64,000 nucleotides of DNA from Saccharicrinis sp963677345 (GTDB lineage Bacteria > Bacteroidota > Bacteroidia > Bacteroidales > Marinilabiliaceae). A program made the translations under genes and the position numbers. Below, in pieces: positions 23,799-35,643 of the stretch. The DNA lies in the NCBI GenBank assembly GCA_963677345.2, contig CAXXLC010000019.1, forward strand, positions 186,001 to 250,000. Reading direction: 5' to 3'. The notes beneath the pieces were generated by a model that was not told where the DNA came from, made no database searches, and saw nothing but the letters and a program-made list of their open reading frames with translations. Every line of letters starts with the position of its first letter. Within the stretch, counting starts at the first letter, position 1.

Positions 23799-24134
23799 TT
23801 AAAGATGAATAATTGCTTTGAGCACTGATAAATCTAATTCCCCAGTGAACTTTAGCTTTGTTCCGTTTGGAAAGCTAAACTCAAATGTGTTATTATCAAT
23901 TGTTTTTTCATCTCTTGCAATCGGTACTTCTTTTGTAAATTTCTTCTTTTCTATTACTAAAGGCACAAAACAATGAGCTTGTTCTTTTTCTTGCAAAGTC
24001 TTTTTCCATTTGTAGAAAGTTGAAACTGCAAATCCTTGGTTGGCACAAAAATCTCTAACGTTTAATCTTGATTGTTCTTGTTCTTCTATTGACTTCCTGT
24101 AACCTGATTCTTTCATGCTTATTTTTTGAATCAA
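23799..24134 (-). CDS. tnpA: IS66 accessory protein TnpA, copy 2
   Basis: A 111-residue IS66 Orf1 protein: helix-turn-helix-like part VRDFCANQGFAVSTFYKWKK, and the C-terminal FEFSFPNGTKLKFTGELD that matches the equivalent strand of copy 1. Confidence 0.88.
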   Translation of the reverse strand: MIQKISMKESGYRKSIEEQEQSRLNVRDFCANQGFAVSTFYKWKKTLQEKEQAHCFVPLVIEKKKFTKEVPIARDEKTIDNNTFEFSFPNGTKLKFTGELDLSVLKAIIHL

Positions 24135-25052
24135 AGCTAAGTAGTCATAACTTTGTTAACAATATGTAGCAGGCCGCATGGATACAAAGCAAGTTGCTCA
24201 GGTATTGATATTTTTATTGAAGTTACTGATGATGGAAAGGGACTTGATAGAGATAAAATATTTGCTAAGGCCCTGAATAAAGGTTTAGTTGCTAAAGGTC
24301 AATTTTTTGCTGATGAAGAGCTGTATGATATTATTTGTGCACCAGGTTTTTCTACAGCAGATGAAGTTTCGACCATTTCAGGTAGGGGAGTGGGTATGGA
24401 TGTGGTGAAACAAAAAATTGCAGAGATGAGAGGAGAACTTAAAATTAGTAGTACCCCAGGTAAAGGAACTTCTTTTATAATTAAGCTTCAGCAATCAATT
24501 GCTATATTGGATACTCTTTTGGTTCGTTCTGGGGAAATGAAATTTTTACTTCCATTATCAGATATTGAAGTGTGTTCACAAATGCCTTATAAAGATGTGA
24601 TTAGTCGATTAAAGCACTCTACTGTTAACTATGAAAACGAACTGACTCCATTTGTTTCATTACATCATTTGTTTGAAATTGAGGTTGAAATGCCACATAT
24701 GGCCAAAATGATTGTGATACGTAAAAATAATAAACGATTGGCTTTTTTTGCAGATGAAATTATCGGACAACATCAGGCGGTTCTAAAACCAATGGGGGAG
24801 CTGGTAAAAAAACATGATGAGATATCTGCAGCAAGTGTACTTGGTAATGGGGAAGTTGCATTCTTGTTGAATACCAATTCTATTAATAAAAACATTTATA
24901 CCTATGCAAACTAAGTCTCATATATATTATAATAAAGTATTAATGGGTAATCAATATAAGGTAACTTTTCTGTTTTTGCCATAGATAGGAATAGTGAACT
25001 TTTAGAATATTGCATTTATTTATAAACTTGGCAAAATATATATCGCTTCTAA

Positions 25053-25067
25053 CATCTTGACAAGATG
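25053..25067. repeat. Palindrome upstream of rRNA operon 2
   Basis: CATCTTG-A-CAAGATG has perfect seven-base arms. It lies about 50 bases before the first promoter of operon 2. The corresponding place before operon 1 (near 5405) is related but not palindromic. Confidence 0.5.
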
Positions 25068-25117
25068 ATAATTGTCTTTATTTCTTGAAATCTGAGTAAA
25101 AAATAATCTGGAATTCA

Positions 25118-25478
25118 TTTGGAAGTTACAAATAAAAGCAGTTGTTTTGCACCCGCTTTGAACGAGAGGCGAGATAAAAAGATTGAAATATTGAGCAACT
25201 TTAATGGAAGAAAGTCTTGAGCAAGAGGAGGTTTTAGAAGCTGAAAAGCGAGATAAAAATTTTTAAAATATTTTTAAAAATTTATTTGGTTTTAAAAAAT
25301 AAAATCACTTATCTTTGCAGCCGCTTTTAAAGAGAGGCAAAAGTTAAAATACTGAGACTTTAGGAAGGGTTTTAAATTGGTGAAAAACAGCAATTTAAGT
25401 TAAAAATAAAGCTTGAAAAAATAAATAAAAATTTTTCAAAATTTATTTGGAGAAAAGGAAATAAAGTTGTTATCTTTG
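25118..25478 (+). promoter_or_regulatory. Three tandem rRNA promoters, operon 2
   Basis: Same arrangement as operon 1. P1: TTTG 25118-25121 and TTGTTTTG 25142-25149 (two mismatches to TAnnTTTG, weaker than in operon 1). P2: TTTG 25285-25288 and TATCTTTG 25310-25317. P3: TTTG 25446-25449 and TATCTTTG 25471-25478. Spacers are 20, 21 and 21 bases. The region is nearly identical to that of operon 1 from about 25085 on. Confidence 0.75.
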
Positions 25479-25740
25479 CATCCGCTTTGAGAGCGATACT
25501 CTAACGAAGGTTGGAGGTTAAAAAAAAGATTGAAATAAACATTGTTTTAGAAAGAGTTCTAAAATGTGTTTACAAGATATAAAGAGTTCTGATTTATTTA
25601 TGCCTTGATGCTGAATAAAGAGGAAAACGTTCTTTGAAAATATTGAAATGCACACTTAATAAAAGGAAAGTAAAGTTTGATCTTTGAGTTAAAACTCTTG
25701 TAAGGAATTATAGCCATTAAATTGGCAAAACAATTTTTAT

Positions 25741-27263
<1,523 letters not shown>

Positions 27264-27408
27264 GGAGAGAGTTTTAACAATAGTACCAAGTTAAAAGTAG
27301 CAAGTAAAAAAGTAATTTACATAACGTAAATAACTTTATAAACTTTAAGTACTTTTTATCTTTGAAACAAAAGACAACTACTTTTCTTTTATAAGCATTT
27401 CAAAATAC

Positions 27409-27482
27409 AGTCCTGTAGCTCAGTTGGTTAGAGCACTACACTGATAATGTAGGGGTCCGCAGTTCAAATCTGCGCAGGACTA
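27409..27482 (+). tRNA. tRNA-Ile (GAT)
   Basis: A cloverleaf with acceptor AGTCCTG/CAGGACT, anticodon loop CTGATAA (anticodon GAT at 27443-27445) and T-loop TTCAAAT. It lies in the 16S-23S spacer, the usual position for tRNA-Ile. CCA is not encoded. Confidence 0.97.
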
Positions 27483-27502
27483 CTTATTACTACAGGTAAT
27501 AC

Positions 27503-27576
27503 GGGGGATTAGCTCAGTTGGCTAGAGCGCCTGCCTTGCACGCAGGAGGTCGTCGGTTCGACTCCGACATTCTCCA
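27503..27576 (+). tRNA. tRNA-Ala (TGC)
   Basis: A cloverleaf with acceptor GGGGGAT/ATTCTCC (two G-T pairs), anticodon loop CTTGCAC (anticodon TGC at 27537-27539) and T-arm GTCGGTTCGACTCCGAC. It is 20 bases after tRNA-Ile in the spacer of operon 2. Confidence 0.97.
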
Positions 27577-27667
27577 CAGATTCCATTGTGAATCAAACGT
27601 ACATTGACATATTGGCAAAACAATCAAAATCATAGTTTAGCAATGCGCAAAGCATCGGCTAAACCAA

Positions 27668-30458
<2,791 letters not shown>

Positions 30459-30599
30459 TTGGGCGTATATGTGAGTTCTGTGATTTTGATTGAAGCTGGT
30501 ATGTAATCAAGCAGAGCTTGATTAGTACAAAGTACAAAGTAGAAAGTACCAAGACCAGGTACAGGAAACTAAATACTAAGTACTCAAATAAAGATATTC

Positions 30600-30707
<108 letters not shown>

Positions 30708-30716
30708 TTAAAAAAA

Positions 30717-30752
30717 AGAGCAATCGAACAAGTTTCGGTTGCTCTTTTTTTG
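30717..30752 (+). terminator. Terminator of rRNA operon 2
   Basis: The same 11-pair hairpin (AGAGCAATCGA / TCGGTTGCTCT) and T-run as operon 1. Confidence 0.9.
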
Positions 30753-30768
30753 TTTATAGACTTTTATC

Positions 30769-31438
30769 GGATCACGTACAATATTTGGGTCTGAGAGTAA
30801 AATGTTGTTTATTTGCTGTTAAATAGAAATAATAAATAAACATCAAGAAAATTGAAAGACGGACTATCCCAGGAGCTACTATCTCTATTTCTGCCAGAAG
30901 GTATATTAGAACATTTTGAACTTGTATCCTATAGTAAAAGTTCAAGTGGAAAGAGTATTTATGAGTCAAATTTAGAATTATCATTAGAAGAAAAAGATAT
31001 AATACCACCAGAGTATAAACATTACCAATATAAATCATGTGGATTTACTGAACCAAGGTATATAGAAGATTATCCGATTCGTAATATGCTTGTAAAACTA
31101 AAGATAAGGCGGCGTAGATGGGAAATCACCATTGAAGGTAAAAAGAAGAAAGTAAGCAGGGATTGGGAAGTTATAGCACAGGGTACTCGGATGAGCGAAG
31201 GGTATGCTTCTTTTTTAAAAGAAATTAGTAGATTCTAATGCAATAAGCTGTCAAAGTCTTGAAGTATATCTAGGCGTAAATGGACGAAATTTTCAACGAC
31301 AATACAAAAATAAGTTGAGTGACTACAATGATTGGAGTCAGAAAGAACATGCTGAAGATTTCCTGGTTTTTCCTAAAAATATCGGATACTCTCTTTCTTT
31401 AGATGAAACAGCCATGTCTAATGGTGAATTGTATACAA
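30769..31438 (+). mobile_element. ISAon1-type element, copy D, 3'-truncated
   Basis: The left inverted repeat GGATCACGTACAATATTTGG starts 16 bases after the terminator T-run. The element is collinear with copy B through the first frame and the opening of the transposase frame (LSLDETAMSNGELYT). It stops at GTATACAA (31438), where unrelated AT-rich DNA begins. More than half of the transposase is missing. Confidence 0.88.
30852..31238 (+). CDS. ISAon1-type transposase N-terminal region protein, copy D
   Basis: A 128-residue frame (TTG start), one residue different from the copy B protein in the first part (SSSGKSIYES versus SSSGKNIYES). It is intact but followed by a truncated transposase, so it is probably without function. 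The transposase remnant begins in the +1 frame at about 31225. Confidence 0.6.
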   Translation: MKDGLSQELLSLFLPEGILEHFELVSYSKSSSGKSIYESNLELSLEEKDIIPPEYKHYQYKSCGFTEPRYIEDYPIRNMLVKLKIRRRRWEITIEGKKKKVSRDWEVIAQGTRMSEGYASFLKEISRF

Positions 31439-31495
31439 GGAATAAAAAAAAGTAAAAATAATTCGTGTAATTTCTTGTTTTCTATAAATATTTTC

Positions 31496-31503
31496 TATCT
31501 TTG
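31496..31503 (+). promoter_or_regulatory. -7 element of the tRNA-Arg promoter
   Basis: TATCTTTG matches the Bacteroidota -7 consensus exactly, 31 bases before the tRNA. A TTG lies about 18 bases upstream (31475-31477), slightly close for a -33 element. Confidence 0.6.
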
Positions 31504-31534
31504 CATCGCCTTAGAAAAAAAAGGACATAAGGAT

Positions 31535-31608
31535 GGTCTCGTAGCTCAGTTGGATAGAGCAACAGCCTTCTAAGCTGTGGGTCGCAGGTTCGAATCCTGC
31601 CGGGATCA
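31535..31608 (+). tRNA. tRNA-Arg (TCT)
   Basis: A cloverleaf with acceptor GGTCTCG/CGGGATC, anticodon loop CTTCTAA (anticodon TCT at 31569-31571) and T-arm GCAGGTTCGAATCCTGC. It has its own promoter and terminator. It lies between two ISAon1-type elements, but neither inserts into it. Confidence 0.97.
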
Positions 31609-31631
31609 CGAAGGAGAAAAAGAAAAAAAAC

Positions 31632-31671
31632 AAAAGCTTGTAAATTGTATGATTTACAAGCTTTTTTGTTT
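31632..31671 (+). terminator. Terminator after tRNA-Arg
   Basis: AAAAGCTTGTAAAT (31632-31645), loop TGTATG, ATTTACAAGCTTTT (31652-31665): a perfect 14-pair stem followed by further T residues. Confidence 0.92.
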
Positions 31672-31764
31672 TTTAGTAATTCCAAGCTTAACGACTGTCC
31701 AATTTACTATATCCAAAGTTTTGGATCAGCGTTAAATATTGGGTCTAAGTTATAAATATGTTAA

Positions 31765-32754
31765 CTACGCATATATTTTAGTAAGCCTAAAAAGAAAGAA
31801 TTTCACATCTACTACACCTCTAAATTGTCTTCTGAATTCTTTTATTTTAGCATTAAAAGATTCAGCCGCAGCATTAGTACTTCTATTATTAAAGAAGTTT
31901 GATATATTATCATAGTAGTTGAAAAATGTATCAGCAATAGAATTAAATGATTTAAAGCCGCTCTTTCTGACTTTCTCAGACCAATGTGCTAATTTAAGCC
32001 AACCAACATTTTTCTCGCACATATGGTTATATGCAATCTTTAAATCCTGTGATAAATAATAAGCCTTTTTTATTTCAGGATATCTTTCAAATAATAGGGT
32101 AGCTCTTTCTTTTTGAGAAGCTGTCCATTTTTCTGGAGATTTAAATAATAAGTGTCTGCTACGAGCTAGTAATTGTTTAATACTGTCTCCGTTTGGTAGT
32201 ATTTCAGGAGAATATTCTGTATCATTTTTACGAGCTAGTGATATCTCTAAATTGTCCTGATCTATTGCCTCCCATCTATATTCAATACGAATCTGTTGAA
32301 CAGCCTCATATGTTAATTTTTGTACATGAAATCGATCAGCTACACGCTTGGCTCTTCTAAAGCAAGATTTAGCTATAGCATTCATAGTAGGTGATAAATC
32401 TAATGTGATTTCCTCTACTTTATCTCTAAGTTTAAAACCTATATGTTCTTTTATTAGACTGATTATGCTAAAGCTCTCAACGCCTTGGAAAATCCCAATT
32501 ATACTACCTTTTTTACCAGATGCAGCCTTGTTTGTTAGTATAGTATATAATTCTCCATTTGATAATGCCACTTCGTCAATAGAGAGAAATGCTCCCATAT
32601 TTTCCGGAAAAACTAAATATTCGTCGGCATGGGGCTTCTGATTCCAGCTGCTATAGCCACTGAGTTTATTTTTGTACTGTTGTTGGAATGTACTTGCATT
32701 TATTCCAAAGAATATTCGTAGACTTTCGGTACTTATGGCATTAGAGTCCACCAA
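31765..32754 (-). CDS. ISAon1-type DDE transposase, copy C
   Basis: A 329-residue transposase resembling the ISL3 DDE domain. Motifs: LSIDEVALSNGELYTILTNK, TLDLSPTMNAIAKSCF, VADRFHVQKL and, near the end, STNAAAESFNAKIKEFRRQF. The start is a TTG that overlaps the end of the upstream frame by 14 bases, with AAAAGGA just before it. Translation may be coupled or may use a +1 shift. Apparently functional. Confidence 0.9.
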   Translation of the reverse strand: MVDSNAISTESLRIFFGINASTFQQQYKNKLSGYSSWNQKPHADEYLVFPENMGAFLSIDEVALSNGELYTILTNKAASGKKGSIIGIFQGVESFSIISLIKEHIGFKLRDKVEEITLDLSPTMNAIAKSCFRRAKRVADRFHVQKLTYEAVQQIRIEYRWEAIDQDNLEISLARKNDTEYSPEILPNGDSIKQLLARSRHLLFKSPEKWTASQKERATLLFERYPEIKKAYYLSQDLKIAYNHMCEKNVGWLKLAHWSEKVRKSGFKSFNSIADTFFNYYDNISNFFNNRSTNAAAESFNAKIKEFRRQFRGVVDVKFFLFRLTKIYA

Positions 32755-33130
32755 TTCCTTTTAAAAAAGCGGCATACTCAGGATCTAACCGAGTGCCGTC
32801 TGCTACAGATTTCCAGTTTCTGCTTCGCTTTTGATATTTCCCTTCTATCATAACATCCCAACGCCTGCATTTTACATTTAAAGTCACTAAATTCCGCCTA
32901 ACTGGACAGTCTTTTATTTCCTTTGGTGCCATAAAGCCACTTGCTTTATATTGATAATTACTATATTCTTTCGGGATTTCTTTTTTTTCTTCTAAATATA
33001 TAGTAAGCTTCTTTGTGTATAAATCCTGACCACTTGCTTCTTGCTTGAAGTCTGTTATTGTAAAATGATCCAATATTCCTTGTGGTAAAAATAGTCCTAG
33101 TAACTGTGCGTTGAGATCCTGTGATGACAT
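32741..33130 (-). CDS. ISAon1-type transposase N-terminal region protein, copy C
   Basis: A 129-residue protein, homologous to the first frames of copies B and D (same FLPQGILDHF opening and NVKCRRWDVMIEGKYQKRSRNW basic region). It probably contributes DNA binding to the transposase encoded next. Confidence 0.8.
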   Translation of the reverse strand: MSSQDLNAQLLGLFLPQGILDHFTITDFKQEASGQDLYTKKLTIYLEEKKEIPKEYSNYQYKASGFMAPKEIKDCPVRRNLVTLNVKCRRWDVMIEGKYQKRSRNWKSVADGTRLDPEYAAFLKGIGGL

Positions 33131-33296
33131 ATGTGTTAGTTTTCTTTAATGCAAAATTAACATAACTTTTTTAACAAACCCAACTATATCGTCTGGTCCA
33201 AAGTTTTAACTCAATATACCAAACATTTAAATACCCAGATAACCTTAAATATTGTAATTTTATTTACATCTTTATGATATTCATTAATAATCTTGT

Positions 33297-34778
33297 ATGA
33301 ACACAGATTTTGACATTAAAAATATTCAGGAGAAGATTTTAAATAAGGTTATTGTTTCTTTTGCTTTATTTAGTTTTGCTTTGCACCTGGTTTTTATCAT
33401 TTACTTTATTGTTCAGGCTCAGTTTAATATAACTGCTGCAATTAAAGGGTCTGTTGCTCTACCATTATATTTATTAGCAATTTTCCGGAATAAATTATCG
33501 TTTAAGGCCAAGATTATTATTTTAATCAGTAGTCAGTTAGTGGGTTTTTTTATTGGGGTGTATCATGAGGGTTTATTGGCCACTGCAATTATTTTTATGG
33601 TAGTTTCGCCTGTGTTTATATCTTTTATAACAAGTCAGCGCAATGCCTTGTTGTTCTTGTTTCTTTCATTATCTATCTTGCTATTTTTCAGCTTTCTTTA
33701 TATTAATGGTTATCTCACAGAAATAAGAGCCTTGTTTGCCTCAAAGCAAATTTTTTTATGGGTGCAACATCTTACTGTAATATTTTTTACATCCTGGGGT
33801 TTATTATATGTAAGCGTCTATTATAGGAAATCACTGATCAAAAGCCACAGTCAGATTTTAAAACAGAAAACAGAGCTGGATAAGCATAGAAATAAATTAG
33901 AACATTTGGTTAAGGAAAAAACTGATGAATTATCAATGGCCTTAGAGGAGCTGCAGGCAACCAATGAAGAGTTACATACCATAAATGAGGAAATGTATAA
34001 TAAAAATGAAGTTATTAACAGTAAAAATGAAGCTTTAACTCAAGCTCTCAATAATCTGCAGCGTACTCAACAAAAGCTTATTCAGGCTGAAAAGATGGCT
34101 TCTTTAGGAACGCTAACGGCTGGTGTTTCACATGAAATAAATAATCCTTTAAACTTTATTGTAGGTAGTTACGAAGGGCTTAAAAATTATTTTGAAGAAC
34201 ATGGAAGTTCGGATAGTAAAACAACTACTTTGTTGTTGGATGCACTAAAACTTGGAACTGACCGCGCTACCAACATTGTTAAAGGATTAAATCAATTTAG
34301 CAGGAATATCGAAAAAACAGATGAGATCTGTAATGTTCATGCTATACTTGATAATTGTTTGATAATGCTAAATAATGAGGTTAAAAACAAAATTGAAATC
34401 ATTAAAAACTATTATCCCGGCGAGATAAATATTTCATGTAATGTGGGTAAACTGCATCAGGTGTTTATTAATTTGTTAACTAATGCCATTTATGCAATAA
34501 AAGAAGAAGGTGTAATTACTATTGAGACAAAAATTATTGACGAGTCGGTTATTATAACAATATCTGATAATGGCACAGGCATTGAAAAAGAACATCTCTC
34601 TCAGATTACAGATCCTTTTTTTACTACAAAGCCACCCGGAGAAGGCACCGGACTAGGTCTCTCAATTGCCTATTCAATATTAAAAGAGCATAAAGGGACT
34701 ATAGATTTTAAATCAGAAAAAAATATTGGAACAAAGGCTACCATCACTTTGCCTGTTAATCCTCAAATAAAAAACTGA
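33297..34778 (+). CDS. Membrane sensor histidine kinase
   Basis: 493 residues: about six membrane segments in residues 18-175, a long coiled coil (about 185-262, LEHLVKEKTDELSMALEELQ), then a HisKA domain with phospho-acceptor H279 in GTLTAGVSHEINNPLNF. The ATPase domain follows (LLTNAIYAIKEEG, ISDNGTGI, TDPFFTTKPPGEGTGLGLSI). The sensory part looks like an integral-membrane sensor rather than a periplasmic one. No response regulator is adjacent, so its partner is elsewhere. It begins 98 bases after ISAon1-type copy C on the opposite strand. Confidence 0.92.
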   Translation: MNTDFDIKNIQEKILNKVIVSFALFSFALHLVFIIYFIVQAQFNITAAIKGSVALPLYLLAIFRNKLSFKAKIIILISSQLVGFFIGVYHEGLLATAIIFMVVSPVFISFITSQRNALLFLFLSLSILLFFSFLYINGYLTEIRALFASKQIFLWVQHLTVIFFTSWGLLYVSVYYRKSLIKSHSQILKQKTELDKHRNKLEHLVKEKTDELSMALEELQATNEELHTINEEMYNKNEVINSKNEALTQALNNLQRTQQKLIQAEKMASLGTLTAGVSHEINNPLNFIVGSYEGLKNYFEEHGSSDSKTTTLLLDALKLGTDRATNIVKGLNQFSRNIEKTDEICNVHAILDNCLIMLNNEVKNKIEIIKNYYPGEINISCNVGKLHQVFINLLTNAIYAIKEEGVITIETKIIDESVIITISDNGTGIEKEHLSQITDPFFTTKPPGEGTGLGLSIAYSILKEHKGTIDFKSEKNIGTKATITLPVNPQIKN

Positions 34779-34831
34779 ATATATAAATTTGATTATCCAG
34801 ATTTAGCTGTGATAGGATGTTTATATTTACA

Positions 34832-35581
34832 TTAACCGGTCAACAAACAGATCTTTATTAAATCGTATAAAAACGAGGAAATGACACTCATAAATATACC
34901 GGTAAAAAACGTTATAATTATAGATAGCAGGGGATTCTGTTTTACGAAATCCATTAGCTTGATGTAAAGGGCTTTTTTTATATTTTGTATTTCTTTTTCT
35001 GCTTTTTCTATGATAAATTTTGGTACTTTTTCCTGAACTCTACCATCTAACTTGTTTTTACAATCTGGACATATATGTGGTTTATCTAATGAATATATTA
35101 ATTCTGATTTATTGCTATTAAAATCAAAAATGCATCCCCTGGTGTCATCATGAGTAAAATTTGTCTTTTCACTCATTAAAGGAATACGCTTTCCATACAT
35201 GAGATAAACAAATAAATATCGGTATATATTGCGGATGATATAATTTTCAAAATCAATATTTTCTTTTCTAAGAATATCTGATACCTCTTTTAGTGTAATA
35301 ACAATTCTATTGTGGCTTAATCTTCGTGCATAATACTCCTCTTGCAAAGGGACATTTGTAATTGTTAATAAAAAATCATAACCTGGTTCAGCGGGTAATT
35401 CATTTTCTAAAGTTTGGTCAGAATATCCCCAAAAATCAATATCAGAATCCATCTGAAAAGTAAACTGTCCTATTTCAGAGCTAACCTCAAAAAGATCCGT
35501 TTTCCAGGAAGTGATTTTTTTATGACTAATGGGAAAAGGAATATAACCTAACTGTGCAATCTTGATTTTTATTCTTTTCAT
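34832..35581 (-). CDS. Unrecognised protein with a C-terminal membrane anchor
   Basis: About 249 residues when started at MKRIKIKIAQLG; an in-frame start 25 codons upstream (35656) would overlap the preceding gene and add a hydrophobic stretch. I do not recognise a family. The body has a CPDC motif (HICPDCKNKLDGR), possibly half of a zinc site. The last 40 residues hold a strong membrane segment (LLSIIITFFTGIFMSVISSF), so the bulk probably faces the cytoplasm. Third gene of a same-strand set with the two secreted proteins upstream. Confidence 0.65.
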   Translation of the reverse strand: MKRIKIKIAQLGYIPFPISHKKITSWKTDLFEVSSEIGQFTFQMDSDIDFWGYSDQTLENELPAEPGYDFLLTITNVPLQEEYYARRLSHNRIVITLKEVSDILRKENIDFENYIIRNIYRYLFVYLMYGKRIPLMSEKTNFTHDDTRGCIFDFNSNKSELIYSLDKPHICPDCKNKLDGRVQEKVPKFIIEKAEKEIQNIKKALYIKLMDFVKQNPLLSIIITFFTGIFMSVISSFLYDLIKICLLTG

Positions 35582-35643
35582 TATCCGTTTAACCAGGTGA
35601 AAATATTTATAATTTGTTAAGAGTATGTAAATATACAATATTG

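Larger units (their letters stand above)
21623..24185 (-). mobile_element. IS66-family insertion sequence, copy 2, inside cheA
   Basis: A complete 2563-bp element. Its ends are inverted repeats: left GTATGCATTCGGTCTGGTAC, and right, read inward, GTATCCATGCGGCCTGCTAC. It is flanked by the 8-bp duplication AAAGCAAG (21615-21622 and 24186-24193). It carries tnpA, tnpB and tnpC on the minus strand, opposite to cheA. It is clearly diverged from IS66 copy 1, so it is a different IS66 member. Confidence 0.96.
20349..24914 (+). pseudogene. cheA: Chemotaxis histidine kinase CheA, disrupted by IS66
   Basis: The 5' part (20349-21622) encodes the HPt domain with phospho-acceptor H49 (VFRVMHTIKGVSG), a linker, the dimerisation domain and the start of the ATPase domain (MIRNSLDHGIE). 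The 3' part (24194-24914) encodes the rest of the ATPase domain (VTDDGKGLDRDK, GRGVGMDVVKQKI) and the CheW-like C-terminus. Deleting the IS66 element and one target copy restores a continuous 664-residue protein through LKA-SCSGIDIFIEV. The kinase is inactive as it stands. Confidence 0.95.
31723..33199 (-). mobile_element. ISAon1-type (ISL3-like) element, copy C, intact
   Basis: A 1477-bp element. Its ends are related inverted repeats: GGATCAGCGTTAAATATTGG at 31723, and GGACCAGACGATATAGTTGG read inward from 33199. It is flanked by the 8-bp target duplication AAAGTTTT (31715-31722 and 33200-33207), as known for ISL3-group elements. Both reading frames are open. It is diverged from copies A, B and D, so it is a separate lineage. 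Confidence 0.94.

Noticed and set aside
31535..31608. tRNA-Arg as an attachment site for an integrated element
   Set aside because: No integrase gene and no duplicated 3' end of the tRNA were seen; the flanking elements are ISAon1-type with their own target sites.
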